Source: Luzula sylvatica (Eukaryota; Streptophyta; Magnoliopsida; Poales; Juncaceae). From it: a DNA stretch of 64,000 nucleotides. Position 1 is the first letter of the stretch. Every line of letters begins with the position of its first letter. Under the pieces are notes generated by a model. It was given only the letters and a program-made list of their open reading frames with translations, made no database searches and was not told the DNA's origin. The stretch lies in the NCBI GenBank assembly GCA_946800325.1, contig OX326957.1, positions 19,689,591 through 19,753,590 of the forward strand, read 5' to 3'. Of the stretch, positions 30,990 to 42,931 are shown piece by piece. A program made the position numbers and the translations under genes.

Positions 30990-33300
30990 GGATTGTAAGT
31001 GAAGGAAGATGAATTTTAATTCTTTGTTGCACATGCGACATGATTCTTTTTGCCACTTTCAATCTATTATTGCGATGGGATCAGGTGTTGGCTAAATTTT
31101 GTAAATGACTATAAAATATAAAATTATGTTTAATAAATAATAAATTTGTTCATTTTTATTTAGCATTAGAGAGGGGCTGGTGCGTGTACGTGTGGGTGTG
31201 ATGGTGGGTGCGCGTGTGTGCGCGCGTGCTCGCCGCTCCATGCTAATTCCTCTTTGATGCACTCCTCTCTTCAACTCTTCTCGCTTTGTCGAACACTCTA
31301 AATCGAAATTGGTTTGAAATTACGTATGAATGATCGTCATGGAGAGTCGGAGCCTTTTTCACTACTTCTTCTTTTTTCTCTCATTAGACTGGAATTATGT
31401 TTGTAAATTGGTTGTAATTAGCAAAATTATTGCATGGTTTTGTGAATTATTTTGAATTAAATTAATAATTGTGCTATTATTATGTTTATTTTCGGATGTA
31501 AAAAAAAAGACAAAATATCGAAGTTTTTATAAATTATGTTGAATTCAATTTGTAATTTACTAATGGGTATATATGTTTCGAATGGACATGACAAATATAT
31601 AAATGATGTGAGATTCACATATCAGTCGACACAAAAAAATATTTTAAGGATGTTAGTTAATAGTTATTTCTTATATTTTTCATTGAAGTAGTTTATAATA
31701 TGCTGAATAAACATGATCAATTAAATATACAAATCAATTAAAGAATAATATTAATTTTAGTTATTGATTTTAGAATAATTTTAATCACAAATCAATACAA
31801 GTACAATACATAATAAAAGAAAGGGGAGTTCTAGTGTACATTTTCTAAAGAATATTTTGGATATTTTAAAAGGTGTATCATAAAATTTAATTTTTAGAAA
31901 AAAAATATATTTAAATGAACAACAAAGACTTCGTGTTTAACCAAACACTAATTGATAAATACATTTCGAATCTTACCTTAAATATTCATTAATTGTTATT
32001 TACTCAAAATATTCTTGAAAATAAATGTATCATAAAGAAAAAAAAAATTATATTTGTCCCATTTACATTCCCCCACAATACTTGATGTGTTGGCATTAAT
32101 TTAATGCTAAATTCAAATTAACGCATGGTAAACAATAAAATTATTTTAGATAATAAATCATAATATGTGGCAAACCGTATTAATTAGGTGGAAAAATCGT
32201 ATTAATTAGGTGGTAAACCACATTTATGTGGTAAACCAAACTAATTTGGTTTATTAAAATTTTATTATATTTGATTTTACACATGACAAGTCATATTTAT
32301 TTTAACAAACTTTTATTATTTTATTTTCGATCTTTTTTAAAACCAAAGTATTTTCATTTTTATTTTGCTGACTTTTGCGAACTTATTATTTTTATTTTCA
32401 ATGTTATATTTTTGTTTATTTTTTATGATATTTTTATTCATGTGTATCCGTTTAAAACATGCTAAATGGTGTATTAATTCGGCCTAATAATTTATTTTCA
32501 AAATTTATAGATTTAAATTTGTTTAATTAATATTATAAATGGTGATAAACAAACTTGTTTAAAATACTGAATAAATTAATGATGTGTGAAACGGTGTATT
32601 TTTTTACCTTTTTCTTATATAGGATGAAAAAAAAATAATCATTGTTACCACCATCATTAATGTTGATGCCAACACATCAATCTATCTAGGAGATTTAAGG
32701 AATCATGCATCACCATTATTAAAAAAATGGATACGATAGAATCCCCTAAAAAAATGTTCCATCAAAGCCTAACATTTATGAAACATAATATGTCATTTTA
32801 AAAAAAAAAATTCTCACCGCACATCATAAAAAGAATATATTATATGCTTAAAGAAAATGTTTAAAAAATGATTTATTGTGTATGGCTTGATTATTCCTAA
32901 CGCATGATTCATCGAACGAAAACGATTCATACAAAATTTGCGTTCATCGAGCATTACATTAACATTATATATTACAAAACAAATAAATATAGAACGTAAA
33001 AGATAAAACAAAATTACGAGATGTAACATTTATAAAAGAGAAATTATACTTATCTCCACAAAAATGGGATAAATATCATCGATGACATCATCAAGGGTGC
33101 GTTAATTTTTTGTTAACCGGTCCGTACCTATAATAATTTTAATTAAAATTATTTTTTATTAATTTGTATGTTTGTTAATTGGTCTGTACCTATCAAATAT
33201 AATGAAAATTAAATTTTCAATTTAATTAACCATTAATTCAGTTAACATGATGACGTAATCGAGTAGTTTTATCTTACTTTTGTGGGCACCATATATGTCC
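30990..33300. other. Gene-free region
   Basis: A GT/GC-rich simple-sequence stretch lies at about 31177-31232. A ragged repeat of GGTGGTAAACCA / GTATTAATTAGGTGG lies at about 32167-32240. An inverted pair GATGACATCATC / AACATGATGACGT around 33080-33255 may be a worn MITE. No gene seen. Confidence 0.45.
31823..32040. mobile_element. Second copy of the MITE seen at 7716-7977
   Basis: Shares GGGGAGTTCTA at the start, then ATATTTTGGATATTTT, GTATCATAAAATTT, CACTAATTGATAAATA, TCTTACCTTAAATATTCAT and TGTATCATAA in the same order. The right end and TSD are too diverged to place. Confidence 0.65.
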
Positions 33301-33431
33301 TCTTTATAAAATGGTAAAGATAGTCATCATAATTCATCTCTCTCATGTACATACCAAGTGCTACCAAAATAAACACTACATAAGAAAAGAACAAGAGAAG
33401 AGAGGGTACATCGGTACAAAAAAAAATACAG

Positions 33432-33537
33432 TTCGGAACATGCAAGGGTAGGCTCCTGAGTCACCATGCAACGACTCAATAAGAGTGGGGGGCTCATTCA
33501 CTCACTCACTCAACGCATGCCCTTGCTATTGCTCGGT
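33432..33537 (+). ncRNA. Candidate microRNA-like hairpin
   Basis: GCAAGGGTAGGCTCCTGAGT (from 33442) can pair, with several mismatches, with ACTCAACGCATGCCCTTGC (ending 33526), giving a stem of about 22 bp and a loop of about 45 nt. A TATAAAAT motif at 33305 would place transcription start about 100 nt upstream, as in many plant MIR genes. The sequence matches no microRNA I know. Could be chance. Confidence 0.25.
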
Positions 33538-34036
33538 CCCATTCATCGCTTTTGGTTGTGGGGTTTGAGAATTGAGAACAAGGCACGAGCCCATGAAAGT
33601 GACTCCACCCAAGGAAGGTCCCTAACCCTAATGTACTAACTCATTTGTCCCAATCACTTCATTAGAGTCTTGTCTTCCCAGATTACTCGCCAATTTTGTC
33701 CCAAACACCTATTTTTTAATGAAACAATTCTATCACATATAAACTTAGACGCCAAAATAAATGAATGAAGACCAAAGTAAGTAATGTGTTGTCGAGTTAG
33801 GAGACCAAACCCCTCAACCAAGCAAAAGAGAGGGATACAGCTAAGGACCTTGTGTATTTATTTTATTTGTTTGTATACCTGCTCATTTTCTACTGGTACA
33901 CATGATGTATCGACTCTAGATATGGGGGAAATATCAATTTTTTTTCCATGTCATCCATTTGAGTCAAGGTTAATTGAAGAGATTGGTTTGTTTTGGTTAT
34001 GAAATAGGGCATTGTCAATGGCCCCTTGGGTCCTAT
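33538..34036. other. Intergenic, nothing firm
   Basis: No ORF with recognisable content. If the hairpin upstream is a real primary transcript, this would be its 3' part. Confidence 0.3.
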
Positions 34037-34850
34037 TGTAGTTTCCACGAGATTTCTAGTTTCAATATTTATAGCTTTGTTGTTCGCGAATAGTCTTTTA
34101 ACTCTTTTCTTGTCCGCATATGTTTACGTCTCGGCAGTCGGCACACATTTTTTTTTCTAAAAAATATTCTTAATAAAAACAAAAAATGTTTAGTACGATA
34201 TATATTACAGAAATTAATTATGTAAAAAGAAACTCGACTTCTTAAAAATTTTAAGAAAAAAAAAACTGACTTTTCTTGATATTTAAAAAAGAAACCCGAC
34301 TTCTTGAAACTCAAAAAAAAAACTCTCTCAAACTTTTCATTTTCATCTAACTCCCAATCATCAAATTAACATTAATCTAATTTAATTCAAATGTTATATT
34401 TTCTTAGAGATCAAATTACTCTTCAAGAAAAGATTGTACGGTATGTATCGTAGTTTCCACGAGATTTCTAGTTCCATTATTTATAGCTTCGTTATTGGCA
34501 AATAGTCTTTTAACTCTTTTTTTGTCCGCATATGTTTACGTCTCGGCATAATTTTGTTTCTAAAAAATATAGTTAATAAAAATAAAAAGGTCTTTTACAA
34601 TATAGATTACAGAAATTTAATTATGTAAACATCCAAGTAGTGTTGTTTCCTTCTTTTTTTGGAAAAAATCAAACAAAATCCTAACTTTTCTTGATATTTC
34701 AAAAAGAAACCCGACTTCTTAAAAACTCAAAAAAATATATATATATCCCGAATTTTTCATTTTCATCTAACCCCCTATCATCAAATTAACATTAAACTAA
34801 TTGAATTCAAATTTTATATTTTTCTTAATGATCAAACTATCGTTTAAACA
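34037..34850. repeat. Tandem duplication, two copies of about 410 bp
   Basis: Copy 1 (34037-34448) and copy 2 (34450-34850) both begin TAGTTTCCACGAGATTTCTA and share AATAGTCTTTTAACTC, CATATGTTTACGTCTCGGC, CTTTTCTTGATATTT and CATCAAATTAACATTAA in order. Divergence is moderate, with small indels. Non-coding. Confidence 0.85.
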
Positions 34851-35057
34851 ATCTTTTTATTCTTAATAATAATTGTAGAAATATAAATTTCTGGAAAATA
34901 AAAAAATACATACTAAATAATATTTTATTCCACAAAAATTTGAAAAAATAAAAAATAGAAAATTGTAAATTGCATAATTAATCAAACTAACTTAACAAAC
35001 TATTAAATAAACAACCTAATTTTTAATCAAACAAGCTAAATAAGCTAATTTATCTAA

Positions 35058-37905
35058 GGGGCAATTACTTTTGTATCCCAACTAAACTCATAAATAACAT
35101 ATTTATCCCTCTTAAATTAAAAATATCAAATATATCCTTACTAAATCATGTTAATATCAAATTTATCCAAAATCTACAATTTGATTAAATGTAACATATT
35201 TTTTTTAACAATGGACTAATTTACCCCTCAACTAATCCTCAATCCAATAACACAATTGAAACCCGAAACCCAATAACATCAAATCCTAAACCCAATAACA
35301 TTAAACTGGTTACTATACCAGTGAACTCTAATTAAACCATGGTCTTTTATCTCCTCACGATCTCCATCCTTCTCTCTTTATACGAAGCTCTTGAGGCAAT
35401 CTGAATCTGGTAAAGATGGTAGTTCGGCGAGGTGTTCTAGAGAGGCAGAAGAAAGAAGCCGCTCGAAACCCTAGCCACCAGATCGCACCACCGAACCCCA
35501 ACTAAGAAGAAACTCTCAAAACCCTAAACTCAAGAAATGTCGGCCAAGAATCGAATTGAATTAATCTTCACTTCCTTCATCAAATTGACCCCAAGGGACA
35601 GGCAATGTCTTCATCAAGTAAGTCAATTTATTCATGAATTGATTCTTCTTTCTACCATAATTAATTATGATTATTTTATGGCTAAATAATTATGATTTTT
35701 TAACTGAAATTAGTATTTTCGTAACCGAATTCTGTGTTTTTAAGTGAATTAAGGGTTTTCAACTGGTTATTAGGTATTTTTTTTCTACGTGAAATTTCTG
35801 ATTTTCATATTTATAATTTTCATATTCATATTTATTTACGCACGAAAGCTTGATATGAGTATGAATTGCCAATTTTCATAGTTATTTCAATCAATTGTAA
35901 TATAATTATTTCATTATAGTCTAGAAAATAATTAATCTAATGGAAAGGATATGAATCATGCTAACATTGTACATTAATTCCAAATTATTCCCTTCTCACA
36001 AAATTATTCACATGGAAATCCAAAATCAATTAGTTACATGTCATATTCTTTCTTTTTTATGGACTTAACTGAAAAAATCAAAAAATATTTTCTAATATCT
36101 TTTATGTGATTTTAGCCTTTTAGGTGTACAGTGAAGCTAATCATGGAACAGGCACCGCATGCATGCACAGAACAAGATGCTCGCTTGGCGCTGGAATGAG
36201 AATTTGAATTTGTTTATAATCAGTGTGTTTTTAGATTTAGAATTTAGCATAAAATATGAGATTTGGACTCGAATTTTATTTGAGCTTGAATATGTGTGTA
36301 TGAATGTGCGAGATCTGAGAATTATATCAATTTTATGTTGTTTTCAATTAAGATGGATGTATATGTTTGTCTGATGGACTAAAACGGTACCGCACCGATT
36401 CAAGAGGAATGTGTATGAGTAAGTTTGTTAAAACGAGCACGATTGACTTTTGAGGAAAGAAGCAATTTTTTTTTTCAAACAGAGCTTACTAGAAATAATA
36501 GAACAACTTTTCCAGGATTTCATATCCTATTAACAAACTTGCAAAACTCAACTTGAGGAAAAAAAAACTAACACACATCCTCCAGTGAATCGGTACGGTA
36601 CGGTACCAAAATTACATTTCAATTCATATACATCCATTTCAAATACCAAAATTACATTTCAAACCAACTCACATACATTTTGCTTGAATCGGTACGGTAT
36701 TGCTTCGAGTCCGTAACCCATATTTTATCCTAAATCTAAATATACATTGATTATAATCAGCACAAATTAAAATTCTCATTCCAACGCCAAGCCAGCATCT
36801 TGTTTTGTATGTATGCGGTGCCGGTTCCATGATTACCTTCACTCTACACCCAAAATCACATAAAAAATGTTAGAATATACTTTTTTGATTTTTTTTCAGT
36901 TTAGTCCATAAAAAAGAAAGAATAAGACATGTAACTAGTTGATTTTGGATTTCCATGTGAATAATTTTGTGAGAAGGGAATAATTTGGAATGAATGTACA
37001 ATGTTAGTATGATTCATATCCCTTCCATTAAATTAATTATTTTCTAGACTATAATGAAATAATTAGATTACAAATGATTGAAATAACTATGAAAATTGAC
37101 AATTCATACTCATATCAGGCTTTCGTACGCAAATAAATATGATTATGACAATTATAAAAATGAAAATCGGAAATTTCACCTAAAAAAATATCTAATAACC
37201 AGTTAAAAATCCTTAATTCACTTAAAAAAACATAATTCAGTTATGAAAATACTAATTTCAGTTAAAAAAGATAATTATTTAGCGATAAAATAATCATAAT
37301 TGATTATGGGAGAAAGAAGAATCAATTCATGAATAAATTGACTTACTTGATGAAGACATTGCCTGTTCCTTGGGGTCCATTTGACGAAGGAAGTGAGATT
37401 GATTCAATTCGATTCTTGGCCGGTATTTCTTGAGTTTAGGGTTTTGAGAGTTGCCTCTTGGTTGGGGTTCGGTGGTGCGATCTGGTTGCTAGGGTTTCGA
37501 GCGGCTTCTTTCTTCTGCTTCTCTAGAACACCTCGTCGAACTACCATCTTCACCTGATCCAGATTGCCTCAAGAGCTTCGTATAAAGAGAGAAGAATGGA
37601 GATCGTGGGAGATAAAAGACCATGGTTTAATTAAGAGTTCACTGGTATAGTAACCAGTTTAATGTTATTGGGTTTAGTGTTTGATGTTATTGGGTTTCGG
37701 GTTTCAATTATGTTATTGGATTGAGGATTAGTTGAGGGGTAAATTAGTCCATTGTTAAAAAAAATCTGTTAAATTTAACCAAATTGTAAATTTTGGATAA
37801 ATTTGATATTAACATGATTTAGTAGGGACATATTTGATATTTTTAATTTAAGAGGGATAAATATGTTATTTATGAATTTTGTAAGGACACAAGAGAAATT
37901 GCCCC
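35058..37905. mobile_element. Mutator-like foldback element with captured gene sequence (2848 bp)
   Basis: A 9-bp TSD TTTATCTAA is at 35049-35057 and 37906-37914. The ends are GGGGCAATTACTTTTGTATC and, inverted, GGGGCAATTTCTCTTGTGTC. The two arms, about 1.3 kb each (35058-36400 and about 36590-37905), are inverted copies over their whole length around a spacer of about 190 bp. Both arms contain the same gene-like segment: a leader, a short exon with a 5' splice site, an intron of about 500 bp and a 3' splice region. This is the structure of a Pack-MULE that became a foldback. No transposase. Confidence 0.88.
35537..35617 (+). pseudogene. Captured first exon in the foldback left arm
   Basis: An ATG opens MSAKNRIELIFTSFIKLTPR and the frame runs 27 codons to CATCAA/GTAAGT, a good plant donor. 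An acceptor-like TTTTAG follows near 36123. The right arm carries the same exon inverted (donor at 37344-37345), but its ATG has become ATA. The parent gene is not identified. Confidence 0.5.
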
Positions 37906-37914
37906 TTTATCTAA

Positions 37915-38741
37915 TTACTCTCTTTTTAATCTATTTTGAACCACGAAAAGAGTAAAAAAAAAACTTACCAAAGAGATGAGACACATGATCTTCTCTTCAA
38001 ATCCAAGATTTTCAATAATTTCTCGTTTTTTTTTTCTTGATATATGTTTTAATATGATTAAAATAATTATTTCATAAATTAGGTTATTTAGTTAGTATGA
38101 TAAATATTAGGTTATTTACATGGGTAGTTTGTTAAGTCAGTTTGATTAATTAGATTATTTACATTTTTTTTATTTTTATTTTATTTTCTCGATTTGTTTG
38201 GAATAAAATATTACTTTATATTATTCAATATGTATTTTTGTATTTCCAGAAATTTATATTATGATTATTATTTCCAGAAATTAATATTATTTAATATGAA
38301 TTAAAATTTTAACAAATGTACTAAATACAAAGGAAAACATGTCATGTGCTATGAAACGTCTCAACAGACTGAGATTAGTACAAGATAGAGATAGAGAGAA
38401 GATAGAGATCAAGCCTCAAGGGTACCCCCACAAATAGCCCATTTGTTTCTTGTTGAAGAGTCAGTTATATAATTAAGCCATTCCAATTAACATGATTCCA
38501 TGTGTTTTTCTTTTTTGGTGTACCATAATTACTATTTTTGCCGGAAATTAGTTATGTTCCATCAAATCATCTATATTTTAGTTTCAGAAGAATGATGATA
38601 TTATTATTATAAACATTAATTGTTTACTGAATAATATTTTTGGGATGATGATGGATGTTCTTTTTTTTTTTGTTCGGAAAGAGAGATACTACATATTATT
38701 TCCAGAGAAAAATGAGCAAGGAGAAATTATGTGGTTGCATC
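37915..38741. other. AT-rich spacer
   Basis: No supported gene or bounded element. Confidence 0.4.
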
Positions 38742-39274
38742 TAGGGCTAGGCTGGATACGAGCCGAGTTTGAACGACGGTCAGCTCGAGCCAACTCGATT
38801 CGGCTCGAAATGAGTGTTCGAGCTTGGTTTTTCAGCTTGAGCTCGACTCGAAAAAGAATGAACCAGCTTGAAAAAAAAATTATGAAAAAAAAATAACAAA
38901 AATAAACAAAATGCACAAAACAAAATTCTAACAATTTCATACATATAAAAAACACAGTTTATCCTACCAAATAAACAATATAGTTCAACGACAAACATAC
39001 TTAATACTTCTAAATAAACAAACATAATCCAACAAATAAACATAGTCCATGCATCTATATTTATTTTTGGAGGTTTTATATGCAAAATTGTTCGAACTCG
39101 AGCTAACTCGAGTTGGCTCATCTCGGCTCGAATTTCTCGAGCTCGGCACGACTTTGGTTTGAACTGGCTCGGCTTGGCTCGAATTTGTTCGAGCCAGCTT
39201 TTTGAACGAAGTTTTTTTGAGCGATCTTCGAGCCGAGTTTGAACTCGATCTTCGAGTCTTTTTTGTCAGTCCTA
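38742..39274. mobile_element. hAT-type non-autonomous element (533 bp)
   Basis: An 8-bp TSD GTTGCATC is at 38734-38741 and 39275-39282. The ends are TAGGGCTAGG and, inverted, TAGGACTGAC. Dense GAGCTCGAGC / GGCTCGAA motifs crowd both subterminal regions (38757-38870, 39090-39260), typical of plant hAT elements. No transposase. Confidence 0.85.
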
Positions 39275-39282
39275 GTTGCATC

Positions 39283-39913
39283 TCATTTCTTAATTAGGAT
39301 TTAGGGTTGATATAATGCTTGTCGGTCTTAATTAGGATTAGCCTATCCTTGTTTTTATCAAAGAAATTGTTTCTGATAAAGTCCATCTTATCAAATTAGA
39401 TGTTTGAAAGATCTGTATAAATTCATTTTGAGACTTTATTTGATTTGATTATAGTACTGCATCCATATTTTGTGTTGATGGCCAACAATTTAATTTTCAA
39501 GTCCAAAAGATCAAACTCAAGCCCAAATAAATTTTTGGATTATCATTTACAGCCGAATAATTCATGCTTTGTTCTTTCAGCCCACTTAATTTAAATGACC
39601 CAATTCCTAACCCATCACTAAACCAGTACCCTAATTTTCGGCTTCAAACCATCCAAGACTGGTCATTTGAAATTATGGAAATATTGTATAAATAAAACTA
39701 TTATCTGGTAAACTCTTCAATGGATAATTTTTTTTAACCACTTACACGTGCTAAATTTAACCTCGATCCAATTTTCTCTTATTTTGAACCAAAAATATAT
39801 TCTTCATTTTTTTTATAAATTATTTTATTCAATCTTAATAAACAAATACATAAATAAATAAATAAAATATCTTATAACATGATATTTCATGTTATAATAA
39901 TATTTTCCGACAA
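39283..39913. other. Spacer, nothing recognised
   Basis: AT-rich, with no ORF or terminal repeats seen. Confidence 0.4.
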
Positions 39914-39922
39914 TTATATTAA

Positions 39923-40473
39923 TGCGCAATTTCACGTGTACCCTTGTAAAATATCATAATTTCACATGTATTCCTTAATAATGTGAAATTTCACGAATAT
40001 CTTTACAAATTCCTTCAAATATAATGCAAATTCCTTCAAAACCTTTCAAATATCATGGTTATCTCCTATAAAATTATTAAAATATCATCTATACCCATAT
40101 TATATCATTTAAAAGCAGTGTATCTCGTTGCTAATATGTCAATTATCTAATTTTTTTTAATGAATATTTTTTGTTATGAAATAATATTGAAAATCATTAA
40201 AAATTAAATATTGTCAATTCTATCTCATAATTTCTTTCCAAAAAGACTCTGAAATCAATGCTATTCTCAAAAATTTAAGAAACTATTATATTGATATAAG
40301 TGTAAAACAAAACAAAAATTGAACGGAAAAATTAACAAATTATTAACTAAAAGCTTAATTGCAGGGTATCCATGATATTTGAAGGTTTTTATAGGGCTAT
40401 TTATGAAAATTCAAGTTTTTAGGGGTATACATGAAATTATGATGTTTTGCAAAAGGACACATGAAATTCTGCC
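39923..40473. mobile_element. Mutator-like non-autonomous element (551 bp)
   Basis: A 9-bp TSD TTATATTAA is at 39914-39922 and 40474-40482. Long inverted ends (about 150 bp) share AATTTCAYGTGT, CATAATTTCA and CCTTCAAATATCATGG-type blocks. Non-coding. Confidence 0.82.
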
Positions 40474-40482
40474 TTATATTAA

Positions 40483-41602
40483 AGTATATTACAAAACAAA
40501 ATATTTAATATAAAATCATAAAATAAAATAATAACTCGAAAAATACTGAAATAAATATTAGAATACAATGTTAGAGAATATAATATCTCTTTGCTCTGTT
40601 CAAATGGGGTGATTTTTTCCGCTCGAAAGGAAGTGCATCCGAGAAAAAGATCAAAAGGGACCTAAATAATTCTAATAAGTGTGAAACACACAAAACTCCC
40701 CTACTTACAAACTCTTTCTAAATTATTGCACGTAAATCATTTGTTTATAAGTAAAATAAATATCACAATAAAAATATATTTTTTTTGGAAGATAATCAAA
40801 TGATTTTTGTGATAGTTAACAAAATTCTCGAAGAGTTTAACAAGAATGTTTAGACATTACAAGAGATGATTTTAGACACCTTTACAAGAAAATATATTAG
40901 TCAACTAAAATAGTGATCAACTAATATGTTGTCTCGTTGGAGCTAGATGGAGTAGTAATATGTTTATCCTTCTGCATCCATACAAATTTTAATTTTGATT
41001 GTGATTTGCCAATAAAAACTCTCCGACGAAATGCGATGTAATTTACAATAATATTTCCAAAAAATATATGCCGGTTTCAACGAAGTGTCCGTACTAATCA
41101 TAAAACGAGATCAGTAATGACAAAATTGTTTGTTCTTACTTGATATAAGGTTCGTCGATTTAGCTCAAGAAATTTTAGATTTTGAAAAGTTTTGTGTGTT
41201 GGTGTAATGTTTAGGAGTTTTTTTTGGTAAAATCTTGGAGGGGTGGGGTGCGTGTTAACTATCTTGTATAAATATTCTTGTTATCCCCGTTTAAAAAAAA
41301 TTGTATTTTTTTCATTAGTATTTTATAGATATATAATAGAGCTATATAAAAATTAATACATGAGCTATATTAAATATTTATAGATATTTTATATAATTTC
41401 ATTAGTATTTTATTATAAAGTACTTATGTTTTTTTCTATTGAAATACTTTTAATTTTTTGTTTATTTGTATTTACGTTTGACCGGACAATTTACTATGAA
41501 ATGATAAATAATTGAATATAAATTGTTTAGTAACGTGACGTTAACAGAACAAATGATAATAATTAATGTCGTTTTCTAAGAATTTAATTATAAGATGAAT
41601 AT
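40483..41602. other. Gene-free region
   Basis: No gene, RNA or delimited element that I can support. Confidence 0.4.
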
Positions 41603-41610
41603 ATAAATAT

Positions 41611-41795
41611 CAATGTTTTAAATTGCGATATAGCGGTCTATTGCGCTTGGACTGTAATTTACATATGATTACCGATATTGCGCGATTTTGTGGCGATATT
41701 GCGGCGCAATTTACTACGTTGCGGCATTGCATTTTGTAAATATTTATTGCGATTTGCGGTATGGCGGCTCAATTGCGCCGCAATTTAAATCATTG
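41611..41795. mobile_element. hAT MITE (185 bp)
   Basis: An 8-bp TSD ATAAATAT is at 41603-41610 and 41796-41803. The 17-bp ends CAATGTTTTAAATTGCG and CAATGATTTAAATTGCG differ at one base. The interior repeats TTGCG/GCGGCG/ATAGCGG motifs. The CAATGTT end and ATAGCGG motif resemble the hAT element at 6220-7543. Confidence 0.9.
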
Positions 41796-41896
41796 ATAAA
41801 TATCTACAAACAAAGATAACGATCATAAAAGTCAACCACTAATTAATAATTCAACTTTTTCCACTTAATCAAGCAGAAGTGTTGAAATAGTTGTAA

Positions 41897-42931
41897 CTAG
41901 CTTTGTCCCCGCACAATTGCGCGGGATAACATATTTATTTTTTACATATTTTTATATAATTTATTTAAATAGAATTAGCACGCGCGAGAATTAACGTGTT
42001 TGTATTTCAACAATATTAATCTAATAATGATATATTTGCAAATATCATGATGTCAATAGATGCATAAAGTTCATGAAATTAATCTTTCACGGATATTATT
42101 TTCTGATATAATTTGTTTAAATAATATTTGCGCGGGTACTTTCGAACTCGATTAATATAATCATGACATATTCGTAAATATCTTTAATGTCAATAGATGT
42201 ATTAATAAGGGTCCATTAAAGAATCGCAACGTGTCAGATAGATACAACGGGCACATGACAAATTATATGAAATATCGTATAAATTTGAACTTAAAAAATT
42301 TCATACATACCCGTCAGAAATGAGCAAATAAAAAAAATTGGAAAGCAAAAAAAAAGACCAAAATCGAAAAAGGGAAAGAAAATGGGGTAAAAAGAAAATT
42401 TACCCAAAAAGGAACAAAATTGAAAAATGAAAAATAAGGGCTAAAAAGGAAATTTAGCCAAAAAGGATCAAAATTGAATAATGAAAAAATAGGGGGCTAA
42501 AAAGCAAATGTACCTCACAAAAAAGGACCAAAATCGAAAAAGAGAAAACAATGGGATAAATAGAAAATTTACCCAAAAAGGATCAAAATTAAAAAATGAA
42601 GAAATAAGGGCTAAAAAACAAATTTACCCAAAAAAAATTAAAATTGAAAAATGAAAAAAATGAGGGAGTAAAAAGCAAATGTGACATCCTCCACGTGTCT
42701 CCTCCTCATGATATGTAAGACCAAAATCGAAAAAGAGAAAACAATGGGATAAATAGAAAATTTACCCAAAAATTATCAATATTAAAAAATGAAGAAATAA
42801 GGGCTAAAAAACAAATTTACCCAAAAAAAATTAAAATTGAAAAATGAAAAAAATGAGGGAGTAAAAAGCAAATGTGACATCCTCCACGTGTCTCTTCCTC
42901 ATGATATGTAAATGATTAGTACTATTAAAGA
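41897..42931 (-). mobile_element. Non-autonomous Helitron (1035 bp) with internal tandem repeats
   Basis: On the minus strand it starts TCTTTAATAGTACTA after an A (42932) and ends CTAG before a T (41896). A hairpin CCCGCGCAATTGTGCGGGG lies 8 bases before the CTAG end, nearly the same as in the Helitron at 27396-27676. The 3' end is certain; the 5' end is the best fit to the TC rule. No Rep/helicase coding sequence. Confidence 0.72.
42356..42905. repeat. Tandem repeat inside the Helitron, three units of 170-190 bp
   Basis: GACCAAAATCGAAAAAG begins units at 42356, 42526 and 42719. Units 2 and 3 are almost identical over about 187 bp, including GTGACATCCTCCACGTGTCT, while unit 1 has diverged and lacks that tail. 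The last duplication is therefore the newest. Confidence 0.85.

Noticed and set aside
33784..34314. Short frames after the candidate hairpin
   Set aside because: No domain content; one overlaps the tandem duplication in AT-rich DNA.
42356..42905. CRISPR-like repeat array
   Set aside because: Units are long (170-190 bp), contiguous and without unique spacers, and the host is a plant; they are Helitron tandem repeats.
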